A stretch of DNA of 64,000 nucleotides. Source: Elgaria multicarinata webbii (Eukaryota > Chordata > Lepidosauria > Squamata > Anguidae). The notes under the pieces were generated by a model. That model searched no databases and was not told the origin of the DNA. It was given only the letters and a program-made list of their open reading frames with translations. Below are positions 31,301 to 44,200 of the stretch, one piece after another. Every line of letters begins with the position of its first letter. Position 1 is the first letter of the stretch. Where the stretch lies: contig NC_086173.1 in NCBI RefSeq assembly GCF_023053635.1, forward strand, positions 146,986,697-147,050,696, read 5' to 3'. Both the position numbers and the translations under genes were made by a program.

Positions 31301-32044
31301 AGTGGCTTGCATCTCTCTAGCAACAATGACAACCTCTTCGGCAGCAGTTAACACAAGGTAGCTCTTTGAGGTTCCTTGCATTGAAACTTCTTCCCCAAAT
31401 TTACTTTTGCTTTAGAACTGGAGTAGAAGTTTGATTATTTTAGCTTTATGCAATATATAATGGGGATGAAACATTCAGGTATCCAAATTAAAATGGTTTT
31501 TGTCTTAGACAATGTACAAAAAGCTACAGTGTTTGTATTGTGAATTGGGTTTTGTTGAACTTAAAGTTACTTCAAATTGGCATTTTCAATTACAGTTGTG
31601 TTGGCAATTAACATTGTTTTAAGTATTTGCCCCTGTATTTTAATAGGTTGACCTTTTGATATAGTATGAAAATGGCTTATATGTTTAATTTTATTAAAGT
31701 TCATGTATGATAAGGCACCCAAACCTCTAAACTCCATCTCTGGAAGCATTTCTATGTAAAAAGTTGTATTAACTGTGAAGGAATGCTAAGCCTGGCAGCT
31801 TTTCTGTTGCAACACACAGCTTCTGATTCTTCCCTCCAAATTTTTTTGAAACCAAGGCCAAAAAGAACCTCCAAAGAAAATGAGCCTTTGAAATAGGATT
31901 GGCATGACTGATTGCAGATGTATTTAGAATTTGTTCAGAGTTGTGTCTACTAAATAAGGGGCCCCTATGTTAGATGCAGTAAGAGTAATAACTATGTTCA
32001 GTCTGCTTTTTAAAAGAGACACTACACTGTAGGAGATGATGTAC

Positions 32045-32252
32045 CCCAGGGGTGGGCAGAAGGTAGATAAGGATGTATTGGTAGATCTTCTGATAGAAAT
32101 CACAAATACCACAGGGCTGATCATATGCTCAGAGGCACCCTGGCCTTTAATTCTTCACCTATGTTCATCCACTTGATCCACTACTTTGCACCTCAGTCTG
32201 GTTGTTGGGTCTCAGGCCTCTAGATGCCACAAACGTGAAGTCTGCCATCCCT
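32045..32252. mobile_element. hAT-type element (GGTGGGCA family), internally deleted
   Basis: It starts CCAGGGGTGGGCAGAAGGTA and ends AACGTGAAGTCTGCCATCCC, with CTCAGAGGCACCCTGGCCTT inside, matching blocks of 17735-18092. It is about 150 bp shorter than that copy. Confidence 0.65.
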
Positions 32253-33367
32253 TATGCATTCAGTTTACAGAGCTTTTTTCAAATACTGAGTTTAATTCTG
32301 CAATGGCCACGAAAAGATCCCTTATTCTAAAAGTTTTGGCGGTGTTGTGTTAACGATCTGGAAATTGATTGTCTAGTTTGGTAATAGTGTTTAAATTGCA
32401 GCTGTGTTTCCCACTGCGTTTAGATACTGTGCGAGGTTGTAATAATAAATTAGGTCCCTATATTGTACTAAAATTATGTAGCACAGCTATCTTTCCTGGA
32501 TGGCTAGGATTGGACTCTCACGTAAACTTTTAAAATTTAGACACACTTGTAGAATTCTTCCCATCTATGCCTCTTGCTAAAGTAAAGAAGCTGTATGGGA
32601 GATTGCAACTTTCGTGATGCATTACCAAATAGCAGTTCTCACCTCTTCTAAAGAGTGGGATTGCTGTTTTAAAATACTGTGATTGCTAGAGTTGCAAGTT
32701 ATAAAGATCAACTGCAGAAATGGGTGAGGTCCTGAAACCGGTTCCTGTATTCCATGCAATTAAGCATATATGCCTTGCAATTAAGCATAATTTAAGGTTC
32801 AGGCAAATCCAGGAAAATTATCGAAGTATTTCAGATGTGAGAAACATGGCATGGTCGATTAGTTAGCTTCTTTATGTTGATTACTTCTTGGCTCTCCAGG
32901 AAGGCCAGTTCCCTACCATGTTACTGACAGTTAAATGCTGTCTTAACTCTACTTTGTCTGGTGGAGAAAGATTTCTCCATGTGAACTTGGATATAGCATT
33001 GCATATTATTTTCCTGGCATGTTTACATTAATTTTACATGGCAGGATAGCTCTTGAATTTTCATACTGTTTAATAATGGCTTTGCGCATCCTGTTCTTAT
33101 ACATTTTTACATGGGAGCAGGTCCTGCTGAATTCAGTGAGACTTATTCCCAAGTGAACATGCATAGTTTCTGTAAGGGACTGCAGCCTCAGTAGTGTTTT
33201 TTTAAAGTGTACTTAGAATGGACCAGAAATTCATCTTGATGTGCTTGCAGATGGGATGACTAAGAAACCACATTGAGTTTGCTCAAACTTACTAACTATG
33301 CTTTGAACAAATTCAATTCTATGGAGAGTATAATCAGAGCTGAAAAAGAAAAGTAGTTGCTATCACA

Positions 33368-33466
33368 CTGAGGCTGAGTTCAGACGACACTTTAATCAAT
33401 TGGGTGGGTGGGGACAGAATGGGAAACAACCGTTGATTAGCGTGTCATCCGAACTCCGCCTGAGAG
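33368..33466. mobile_element. Short foldback MITE
   Basis: Arms GGCTGAGTTCAGACGACACT plus TTAATCAA and TTGATTAGCGTGTCATCC plus GAACTCCGCC are inverted copies of about 28 bp, separated by about 40 bp. No clear target duplication. Confidence 0.7.
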
Positions 33467-34055
33467 TTGTATGTTGCAGATTATATGTTGAATGATTTGG
33501 CTAGCTTCATGACTTGAAATTAAACAAATGCCATTTTCATAGCTTTATTATTTAGAATCTGTCTCATTGTGGGACATAATTTAAACATTTTGTAGGCAGT
33601 TTAAAATTGTTTACTGCTATGTTGTTGCCTGTTTAGACTCCTTCAATTTAAAAGCAAATACATGTAATCCTAGGATTAGCATATTTGTGGTCCTTAATTA
33701 AAAAATGCAGTTCTAAGCAATGCAAACTTAAAAGTAAGTTCTTAACTTCTACAGTATTGCATTAAAACTGAATTCTGTAGTTTGAAATAAAGCCTGTTTA
33801 GATGTTATTTCCTTTTAATCTGTGGGGAACCTAAATCCTTAGTATTGGTATAGAGATCGTCTCCTTTAAGAAGGTTCCTTGAACTCTTCCTTGGTAAATT
33901 GCCTATAATTCTTACAAGACTCTAGTACAGGAAATGAAGATGAAAAAAGGCTGTGAAAACTTTTCAATTTATCCTTTAAATCATAAGTACTTACACTAAG
34001 ATTCTGTTTTTCAGAGACTTCTTGATCAGTCAGTGCATTGTGGGACAAACTATGG

Positions 34056-34168
34056 CAGCCTTCCCCAGCCTGGTGCCCTTTTGTCCATCATCCCCAGCCA
34101 GCATAGGCATGTTGGCTAGGTATGATAGAAGTTGTATTCCGACACATCTAGAGGTACCAGGTTAAGAA
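34056..34168. mobile_element. Palindromic hAT-type MITE, old copy
   Basis: It starts CAGCCTTCCCCAGCCTGGTG and ends with ACATCTAGAGGTACCAGGTT and AAGAAAATCTG. The centre is CCCCAGCCAGCATAGGCATG. The flanks do not match well. Confidence 0.75.
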
Positions 34169-34394
34169 AATCTGCCATATGTGGAAAAATTGTATGGTAC
34201 TTGCAATCCAAACACTGCAGCTTTGTGCATATGCAGGAAAGTGAAGTTGTAAAGAACTTAAAACTAAATATACCGGGGCTTATTGTTTGGAAGTGAAAAT
34301 AGAACAAAATAATTCTTAAACAGTTGGTGTTGTCTTACAACCCCGTACTTCGAAATTGTCTTTAAAAGAGGAGAGGGAATTCAGATTAATGATC

Positions 34395-34595
34395 TTCAAA
34401 TAAAAATAAATTGTAGCCTGTTGTAGCAAAAACCAACAAAGGGTCCTGTGGCAACTTCAAAGCTGAACAACATTGTGACATAAATGTACATGTGCCTAGA
34501 GCCTTACTTCACCAGGTGTTTCTCTTAGTTAATGCTCCCAATATATTTGTTTATCTTCTGAGGGGCTACAGGACTCTTTGTTCTCTTAAAAACAG
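34395..34595. repeat. Foldback repeat (ACAAAGGGTCCTGTGGCA family)
   Basis: CAACAAAGGGTCCTGTGGCA near the left and GGGGCTACAGGACTCTTTGT near the right are inverted echoes, with TGCCTAGAGCCTTACTTCAC between. It resembles a widespread reptile foldback element; the name is not recalled. Confidence 0.6.
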
Positions 34596-35039
34596 AGTTT
34601 TATCTTGATTAAACTCAAGATTTCTAAGGGACTTGAAAATATTTATACAGCTTTTTGAGTTTAGGTCTACTCATGTCCAACTTGGCAAATGGTAGAACAG
34701 AGCACACTAATATGCCTTAAGTTTGTGCAGTTCTAAAATTCTAGTGTGAATTATATATGAGAAACTTGATAGTCAAAATAAAATAACCATGGATGCTGAA
34801 AACTTTAGAATGGGCTATTAATTAGAATAGATTCAGCAGAATCTATAGGGCACATTGATATTTAAAGACGGTCATCCATTTCTAATGTTGGTTGCTTGGA
34901 TGCAACTATAGCTAATCACCGTAGCAGATCAAATAGTGATAGAGGAGAGATATTCAAGCACTGATGTGAAATGATGCATAGTTTAACTACAGAACATCAA
35001 ATTGCTTTTAGATACAGCAACATGGACCACACAAGGGGT

Positions 35040-38000
35040 CGAGTTAGACTAGAATGTGGCACAGGGGTCTGCTAACCTGGACTTGTTTCAGTTAAAGGGC
35101 TGTGCAAATCAGACATACCCCACTCCCCACGTCATAGATGTGGGTGTCTTCAGGGTACCAAGGTACTGCTTGTAAAACCACGATATCTCTGTGGTGGTGG
35201 GGAAACCTGAGATGGTTCAAATTGTACATAAGTAACATTTGTATTTTTTGACTCTCTCCTGGGAATGTAGTGCTGGAAAGTACCAGATTGACCGCTCTGG
35301 AGACTGAAGTCCTTCCTTCACCAAAGCAGGCTGAGCCAAGCAACATGAGTGCAAGTCTTCCTCACCAGTTTATTGCTGCCTTGCATGTGGAAGGCCATAT
35401 TGTGGGGTGAAAGGGGATTTCAGTCTCCAAAGCCCACTTGGTCATTTGGCCTTTCCACCACAGGGTGAATTCACAAACATGGACCGAAAATACAAATGCT
35501 TCACAGCTGGATTGAAGCCACACAAAGATCTCTACAAGCAACCACAAGCTGGTAACACCCATTTCAATTCCCCACTCAGCTGCCAACTGTTCTTGGATGT
35601 TGTTTCCATTCATATGATTGCGTAATAGCCAATTGATCCCTTCCAGCAATGGATTCAGTACTTTTTAAAACAACCACATTCAAGAAGTTAGAAGAACGTA
35701 GGACCACACCTGGATCTAGGCCCTGCTGCTTTAGGGGAAAACCTTTGCTGTAAAACCTAATCAACCCACACTAAGAAGAATGGGTTTTGTACTTTAGGTC
35801 TAAGCTGCTCTATCAAAGGAACTGAAGACTCACACTTGGTGTAAGATAATACCTCTTCCATGGAAGGCAATTCAATTGACCACCAGTAGTTGGCTTCTGC
35901 AGTGATCATTATTTAGAATGACTTACTTTTAAAGATCTGATGCAACATACAGTTGGCCAGAGGGTGTGTTGCAGCAGTATTCATTGTCACTGATCTAGTA
36001 CTATTCCCTGCTAGGCAACACAAAAATGGTACATTAGTCATCCATGTAGCCACCTTTATTGGGCTTCTAGGTTACAAGCAGAAGTTCCTTAGCAAATGGT
36101 ATGTTTAACAAGAAAGAGCTTTTACATCATACTTGCAAAGACTCCTGTTCCTAGAGATGCCTGCTTAAGCTATCTGCATAGTGTGTTGCTTTATGAAGAG
36201 GTAACCATTGACATTTACATAATTTAGGCCTATAAATTTGGGATAAGTGGAAGGTGCTCATTTGAAAGTAGCTACAGGGTATCTCGTAGAACAATCTCTC
36301 AACAGCTAGCACACCTTTCCTGGTGAAACTACTAAGGAAGTTACAAAGAAAGCCAAGTACAGTCTACCATGAAATTGACAGACCACGGGTGGGTTTTTTG
36401 TTTTGTTTTTTGCATTAAGATTTGTGCATGTATAAATGCACTTTATTCAAGCCATGGAATATATGGACTTCATTCAGAGCCTAGTGAAGTGGTGTGAAGA
36501 AGGCCATTAAGAGTGGCATGCTTTCATACCTGTAAGATCCTGGGTATGCTGTACCAGGAAATAACTAAGGAAAACATCATCTGCTCTGACTTAATTGCAG
36601 TGGGCACAGCTGGTGCTCTAGACAGTTCCAACCAGCTGTCAAGACATGACTATGTGATAAGCGTGTACTGGAGCAGACGTATATTTAAACACTTCCTCAC
36701 TACAATTTAGCCCAATTACCTTACTTCTGAATGGGTTTTCTCTCTTAGGATTTGACACTAGCCTGCCTCTGCAACAGCCTAATAGTATGATAACACATTA
36801 CACACTAGGGAAGAACAGTGCTTAAATAAACTAATAGTATTCACAAATGCTGGGCCATCTTTAGATGGATTTTTTTTAAGCTTGTATGCACATCCAGCAA
36901 AAAGTCCCACTCAAGTGCTGGCAATCCAAAACAAAACTAGATTTGGGGTTTTGAGCTACATAACTTCAACTCCTGCAATTTGCACAAAAGATAAAAGTAG
37001 TTTTCTGAACACGTAAACGTGGGCCCTTTTACGTAATTAAAAGGTGTGTGTGATTTGCAATCAAGTGTCTTAATGTCTCACTAACCACCATGAGATGTTT
37101 GCTGCAAACGTGGGACTTCTAAAAGTGGCCTTGAATACCATGGTGTTGCTTTTGGCACTTGGCTGGTGCATATTGTCAGACCATCAAGTAAGCATGTATT
37201 TTACTGGAAGGTACCAAGAGTAGAGGGAGCTACAAGAACACCAGAACAAAAAAGGAATCGTGATGGACAGCCTGAGCTGCTAGGTCCAGCATGCCTTTGT
37301 TACGGTCCAGTGGAAAAAATACATCAATGAAAACAGCTTAAAATGCTCATTCAAAGCCTTACGCATACATCGTAGATCTATCCAAGTATGCAGTACTCTG
37401 CTATGTGCTGTATTCTTGCATTTAAAAAAAGTTTTAAGTGTGGATGTTGAAATACTATGACATTAATAAAACTTGATTCTGGTTTTAATATTTTGGCTTC
37501 ATATACTTTCGGTGGACGTTAATGCAGTTTGGCTACATCATGCCAAATTAATAATACTTAAGGACCAGGGTCACAAGCTTTATAGTATTCTTAAAAAGCC
37601 TGTCTAACATGATGAAAGGATAACTGCCATACTGACCCTACTCGCGTAGAATTGGGCTGTAAAGTCCACCCAAGTTGACCGGATCATCCACTTACATTGA
37701 GGCTACATATGAATGATAGGCCTGCAAATAAAACACAAGAAGCTTTATCCCAGTTTAAACATTAGGTAAAGACACATTTGTTTTTGATGATCATATACAA
37801 GACTTGGACTACATAACATGTCAGTTGTAACAGCAAAAAAGAATTGCTGGGATTGGTCTGACGGTTTCTGAAATTGTCTCTAGCTATAATGTCATGGTGA
37901 ATGTAGTGATCATTTTATCATTACAAAGGCCAGGAATTAATCATTCTCTCTTCCCTCACTTTCATCTGTCAGTTCTATTTTCCAGAGCATTGGCTACCAA

Positions 38001-38224
38001 AAGCTATTCAAGACTGCTCTTGGATAAACGTTTTGATATATACCTTAATCCTTTCTATTTAAAGTATATTGACATCTGAGAATTTACTAATTTCAGGAAA
38101 TATGATGATACTTTGCACTTATTATGGCAGCATGCTGCTCCTGGAGATTTTGTTACACTGTTAATTGATTTTTTTGGGAGATTTTGGTAACTATGGTAAC
38201 TACCCCTCCCCTGTATTTTAACAG
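35040..38224 (+). other. PPP1R10: PPP1R10 intron, 3' part, nothing recognised
   Basis: This part of the intron before the first coding exon has no protein-like frame, RNA gene or repeat that I can name. It ends in a normal acceptor (TATTTTAACAG) at 38224. Confidence 0.45.
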
Positions 38225-38235
38225 AATTTCCCACC

Positions 38236-41200
38236 ATGGGTTCGAGACCGATAGACCCAAAGGAACTCTTGAAAGGATTGGACTGTTTTCTTGGCAAAGA
38301 TGGTGAAGTCAAAACTCATGAAGGCATCACTAAAATTTTCAAGTAGGTTTTTAGCATAAGAATGCTACTTAATTGCTTCTTGTCACTTGCATATTGGAAT
38401 ATTAAAACCTTGGACTGCTTTTAGTCATTTCTTCAGAGTAAGTTTTATTTTTTGGTTCACAGTGCTGGTGATTTGTAGACTACTGAACTTTCCTCCACTC
38501 ACTGCATGTGATGTAGGAACCTACCACATGGTTTTTAGTTGATCAGGTTGGGAATAATTTAATGGACCATCAGGATTATCACATTAAGTTGTTTCCCAAA
38601 TGTACACTCTTCGCAGTTTGAGGCCTTGCATATCAGTTTTGAATCACAGGTCTAATTACTGGGTCAGGAAGAATCTAACAAATTGAATTGCTTCAACAAA
38701 TACAATCTCTTTGTTCCCCCCCACCCCACAAAATATTCCTTACAAATATTTACTGGTTACTGTATGGTTAGTGGTCTTGTCCTCTGGGCAATTGTAGCCT
38801 ATTTGCATAAAATTGAAAATCTCATTTCCCCCCTATCTCTATTATAGCTTAATGAAAGATGCACAGAAGATGGTCAGTCGTTGCACATACCTGAACATCT
38901 TGTTGCAGACCCGAGTGCAAGATATACTTGCAAAGTAAGAGCTACTGAATGTTTCTGTGGAATGGGTTTGGGTCTGCTAGTTCTAAAGGCAGAGGAAGTA
39001 CTTTGGGCTAAAGGAGAGGGCTGGAAAGTCTTGTCCCTTTGGCTTTATTGGGATTTTGGGGGGACTTAGTGCTCAATTTGCTCTGCTTCCAGTCAGACTT
39101 TCAGATCATGGGTATTGTGTTAATTATGTAGTGGAAGGAAGAAGATGGGATTTTGGAGTTCCAGTGTGGATGGGAGGCACAAAGGCCCCCAAACACTGAA
39201 GGTCCCTACTCCTAACTATTGGAAATCTGGAACGGATATTTAGTTACGTAATTAATTCCTATCTTGCCTTTCTACACCAAAGTGAACTCAAGGCAGCTTG
39301 CAACAAAAGAACAACATTCCATCTAATTCTTGAGTCTTTTAAGACATTTCCTGTGAATTTTCAAGTATTCCTCTTAATCTGTGAGGGCCAAAATCTTGTT
39401 TTTTAAAATAAATAAATAAATAGAATACCAGATGTTGTCTTTTATATTGCGAACCTATCTTCCTCTCAGAATTAATGTAAACACCCATTGCAACGTTATC
39501 TAGAAATAATGGACAATCGCTCCCCCACCCCAATTAAATTACTGAATTTAGCTTCTCAACACTTGTGTCTGTGTGTGTTTGTCCCCTCTGCAGATTCATC
39601 AAGGTTGGTGGCTACGAGCTCCTCAACTCATGGCTGACTAACTCGAAAGCATCCAATAATGTGCCCCTTCTTCAGCAGATTCTGCTGACGTTGCAGCACT
39701 TACCTCTTACGGTGGATCATCTGAAACAAGTTAGTCAATGAAAAAGCGTTCTGTTGTCTTTTGACTTAGCCTTTTCTAAGGTCAGGGTGGGAGAAATACT
39801 TTCCTGCAAATAGGATGGGTCAGTATGGTTTGACATTTCCCCAGGGTCACATCTTTTCTTCAAAAGCAGGGCTCTCAGGTTTAGTACAAAGAGAGCCTGC
39901 CTTTGTTGCTACAGCCTGTGATTGTGTTCTGTGTGATAGCCTGGTATCTCTCTCATTTCTTTCAGAACAATACTGCCAAACTGGTGAAGCAGCTCAGCAA
40001 GACAAGTGAGGATGAAGGTAAAAATCTGTCCTTTGGATAAATATAGAATTCTGGTGCACACACTCCTGCCAGGTAGACCCTTATATTGGAATTTATTGCA
40101 TATGAGCTCACTGCATACTTTCATTTTTTTTCCTTTACAGAGCTCCGCAGACTGGCTTCCATACTAGTCAGTGACTGGATGGGTGTCATCCGCTCTCAGA
40201 GTAGCTCACAGCCTACAGGTGAGTGGCTTTGTGCTGCTCCACAGATATTTGGACTGCACCAGGTTTGCAGTAGCCAAATTTAGCTGTTACTGGCCTTGAC
40301 TGAGAGCATGTTGCTCTATCACCTGCTCCGTATTTATCTGTTATTCTGCTTACATTCTTGCCAGGAGCTTAAAAGTTTGTTAGGCTCATTTAGCTCTTTT
40401 AGGCTGAAACTGTGATTAGATGTTGATCTGTGGAAGTGGTGATGCTCTCCATCCCAAAAGGGCTATGAAGTGTTAACACTCGAACCCTTCTGGACTCCTG
40501 AACTTAATTTTTTTTTGCAGAGCGAGAGAAGAAAAAGCGAAAGGAGGAAAATAAAAGCAAAGCACCTGTTCAGGAGAAACCTCAGGAAGCCAAATCAGAA
40601 GCTAAGCCTGAGGAGACACCTGAGAAGAAGAAAGAAAAGCCGAAATCTCTTCGCACGACAGCACCTAGCCATGCAAAGTTCCGTTCCACTGGTAAGTGCT
40701 GTGTGTATGTGTACACACTTCATCTTGGTGTAATAATGGCTGCATTTTCACATAATGATAAGCCAGGGTTCTTCGCTTATACTGGTTTACTATGAATGAG
40801 CTGCATACTGGTGCCTGCAGCCTGTCTGTTCTCTTTGTTCCTTCTGCTCCTGTGAGCAGGTAATAGTTTGCTTAGTATTACTCTGAACCTGGGATCTTGG
40901 TTTGTTGCTCTCAAACAAGCCAGGATTTATAAGCCACAATATATCCTGGCTTTTTTGGGAGCAACAAACCAGGATCCCAGGTTTGGATGTAACGCTAATC
41001 AAACCATTTCTGGTTCGTTTACCCATGTGCAAGAGCAACAAAGCAGAAGTAAATTTGTCCACAGTAAGCCAAGTATCCTGGCTTATTATGTGTGAATGCT
41101 GACAACGTTTAATACATTTGAAGGACAGTAACAAGTTATGTGGCCTTTACATTTTTCTCTAGTAGGAAGAGCTCCATTGTTGGTCTGGGACAAATGATCC

Positions 41201-44200
41201 ATGATTGCAAAGCATTCTAGGATTCTTGGAGCTGCAGTTAGAAATGGGTCCATGAGTCACTGTTGTTGCTAATTTGCAGGTTTGGAAATGGAGACTCCAT
41301 CACTTATTCCTGTAAAGAAAAACATCAATGCTGCAGTAACCTCTGACAAATACAACCTGAAGCCAATACCACTGAAGCGACAGAAGTAAGTCTTTGTGTG
41401 TCCTAACGATGGCCTTGGAGGAAAGTCTCTTTCCCTTTATTTGTAATCAGCTGTAGAATACGAGCCCAGAAATGAGATAATTCAACTACTCCTTGTAAGC
41501 CAAACTTTCCCACATTCTAGCCCCAACTCTTTCAGCAGGGTAGAGTTGGTGGGGCAGGAAGCCTCTTGGCCATATCCATGGTAAACGAGATGTAATAGTT
41601 TTGGGGAACGGTCTGTAGACCTAAATCTGTCCAGCTGAGGTTGCCCCTCTGGCCTGCGGAGACTTAGGCTCTCTTCATGGACCCTGACCGCTCTCCTCCC
41701 CAAGCCTCATCCCTCTGATCTAGAAGCTACTGGGACTTTGTGAGAAGGTGGGGAAAAGAATCTCCTTACCTTGAACCTGTGATTGGAGATAACAAGGGGA
41801 TTGGGGGAGTGGTGGCTGTGTACTTGTCAAGCACCTGCAGGAATTTCGAGGCTTTGTTCATCCTTTGCTTTCCTTGGGTGCAAGGGAAGGAAAAAGACAA
41901 CCAAAGCCAGGAGAAAGTGCAATGCAAGTCCCCTCCAATGGAAGAGGACTTGAGTGCAGTGAAGCCAGTTCTCGGAAGATGTGTCAGAAGGGTCATCTTT
42001 GTGCCGTGCCCACCTGGCCAAAAGACATGAGGTGGCATGGCCCCACCTTTTTTGGCAGGGGGTGGGGCCACGCCACCTAATGTCTGTTCGGCCTGCAGAA
42101 GGCTAGGCAGGGGTGTCAACCGGCCTCTCATCCATTCTGATTGCCTGCCATTGTAATAATAGTTGGAGACAGGCAGGATCTACACTACTGCTTTAAAGCA
42201 CGTTATAAGAGTTCCGACAACTGTTGGGGCCCAGGACACACTCCATATACAGTTGTCAAACCTGTTATAAAGCTCTTTAAAGCAGTAGTGTAGAGCCAGG
42301 CAGGATACAACATCATTGTGTCTGCTCACAGAAAACACTATGCGGTTTTAAATATGCTGCAGCAAGGAAGTTAGGGCTTTTGACAGTGCAAAATACGGCA
42401 TATACTGAAAAGATGACTTTCTCCTCTGAGTTAACGTTTGTACCAAGGAGTGAAATAAAATAAATGTACACTCAGAAATGGGAATCCATTTAGACTGTCA
42501 GAGATCACCACTCCTGTGACCTGTCTAGTGCCCTCTCTTGTTATGTCTGACTGCGCACCTTTCTCCGCAGCACATCTGCTCCTGTTGGAGAGAACCCACC
42601 TGCCGAGAAGAAATACAAGCCTCTCAACACAACCCCTAATGCAACCAAAGAGATTAAAGTGAAGATCATCCCTCCACAACGTAAGCTTTTCCCTTTCAAT
42701 TTACATTCATATGCTTGTTTATCTTCTCTAGAGGGGTTGTGCAGATAAAAGACGAGCAAAGAAGTAATGAGCTTGTAACATTCATTAGAGGAAGGGATGT
42801 AAAATTTCAGGAAATTTTGAGGCCACGAAAAAAAGGGATTTCAGGGAACAAACAGAAACTTGGGGAAAAATAAACATTTATTTTTTAGCACTCTAAAGAC
42901 ACATTGTTCCTTTAAGACAGCTTTCCCCAATCTGGTGCCCTCCAGATATTTTGGACTTCAGGTTCCATCAGCCTCAGACAATATGGCCAATGGTCAGGAA
43001 TGCTGGGCACTGTAGTCCAAAACATCCAGAGGGCGCCAGGTTGGGGAGGGCCGCTTTAGGAACATAAAGCATCCTTTCTGTTCCTAGAGTTATTTTATGT
43101 AAAACTTAGTTTGCTCATAAAATTATTATATTTAAAAAGTTTTAAAAGTAAACTCAGTAAATTTGTAAGAACTTTCTGTATAGATTAAAACTATTAAATG
43201 ACTGTTGCAGCATTAGAAACACAGGACTCTATAGAACAAAATCAAAACTCTCATGGAAGCACATTTACTGTCAAAAATGCACAACTGTGACTGATTCGAA
43301 TGTTGAGAAACTGAGTTTAAATGGCTATCAGTAAAATGTACTTCAGTTCAGTAATTTTAATCAGCAATGAAAGAAATAACTGCTTGAAATCCGACAGAGA
43401 GGGTTAAACAAATATTTACCCCCGTGATTTCATTATTATCAGACATTTTACATCTGTAGTCTTTCTATAAAAGTGTTCTTATTACATAGTTTTTAGAAAT
43501 CATTTTGGGGGGGGGGGAGTAAACGCTGAGTAATAATATGTAAATAGTTTGCCTTAAATTTTAAAAGAAAATATTTCACAATCCAAAGTTGTTCAATTTT
43601 TGCAAGTTTTTGTAAAAAAAATCAAAAACAGTTCTTGGGGAACAAAAAGGGGAGAGACGGTTTAGAGGTAGTGGTAACTAGAACTTCCGTGTTTTGACCC
43701 TTCTCATGCGTGAGGCTGTGGTAGTCCTTAAACATTGTTTTAGGCTACGATCTTGTTCACACTTATTGGGTGTGTAAACGTGCACAAAATTGCAATGTTA
43801 AGAGACTTTGATTATAAAATTGCTTTCAACCCCCCCCTTCCCAATTTACTCTCTAGCTATGGAAGGCTTGGGCTTCTTGGATGCCCTAAATTCTGCCCCT
43901 GTCCCAGGGATTAAGATCAAGAAGAAAAAGAAAGTCCTGTCTCCGACTGCAGCTAAGGTAAGAATGCAGTTAATTGTTTATTGAGCCAGGAAACTCCCCA
44001 AAAGAGGTGTAGGCCATCTTGGCAATATAGAATTGCCTAATAGAGGTTTGGTGTGTGTTTCTCAATCCGCAGCCAAGTCCTTTTGAAGGGAAGCCAGCCC
44101 CAGAAACCAGTGCTGCCAAGCCATCTTCTCCGGAACTTGCCCCTGCCTCAGAAACAATGGACACGGATAGACCTGGCACCCCAGTACCGGCCGTGGAGGT

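Larger units (their letters stand above)
26772..33090 (+). other. PPP1R10: PPP1R10 long first intron, repeat-poor part
   Basis: I see no LINE, SINE or MITE copy in this 6-kb stretch, in contrast with every other non-coding part of the window, except an old GGTGGGCA-type hAT fragment at 32045-32252. No protein-like frame is present. Regulatory-looking sites include AATATGGCGG (27459) and AAAATGGCGTC (27824), both YY1-like, and AGCTGATGTCAGCA (27883-27896), close to a MAF recognition element. The low repeat load is compatible with a constrained regulatory intron. Confidence 0.5.

Noticed and set aside
40870-41000. The strong palindrome as a microRNA precursor
   Set aside because: It is the inner hairpin of a repetitive foldback element (40738-41101), with arms shared by other repeats; no evidence of a single-copy conserved precursor.
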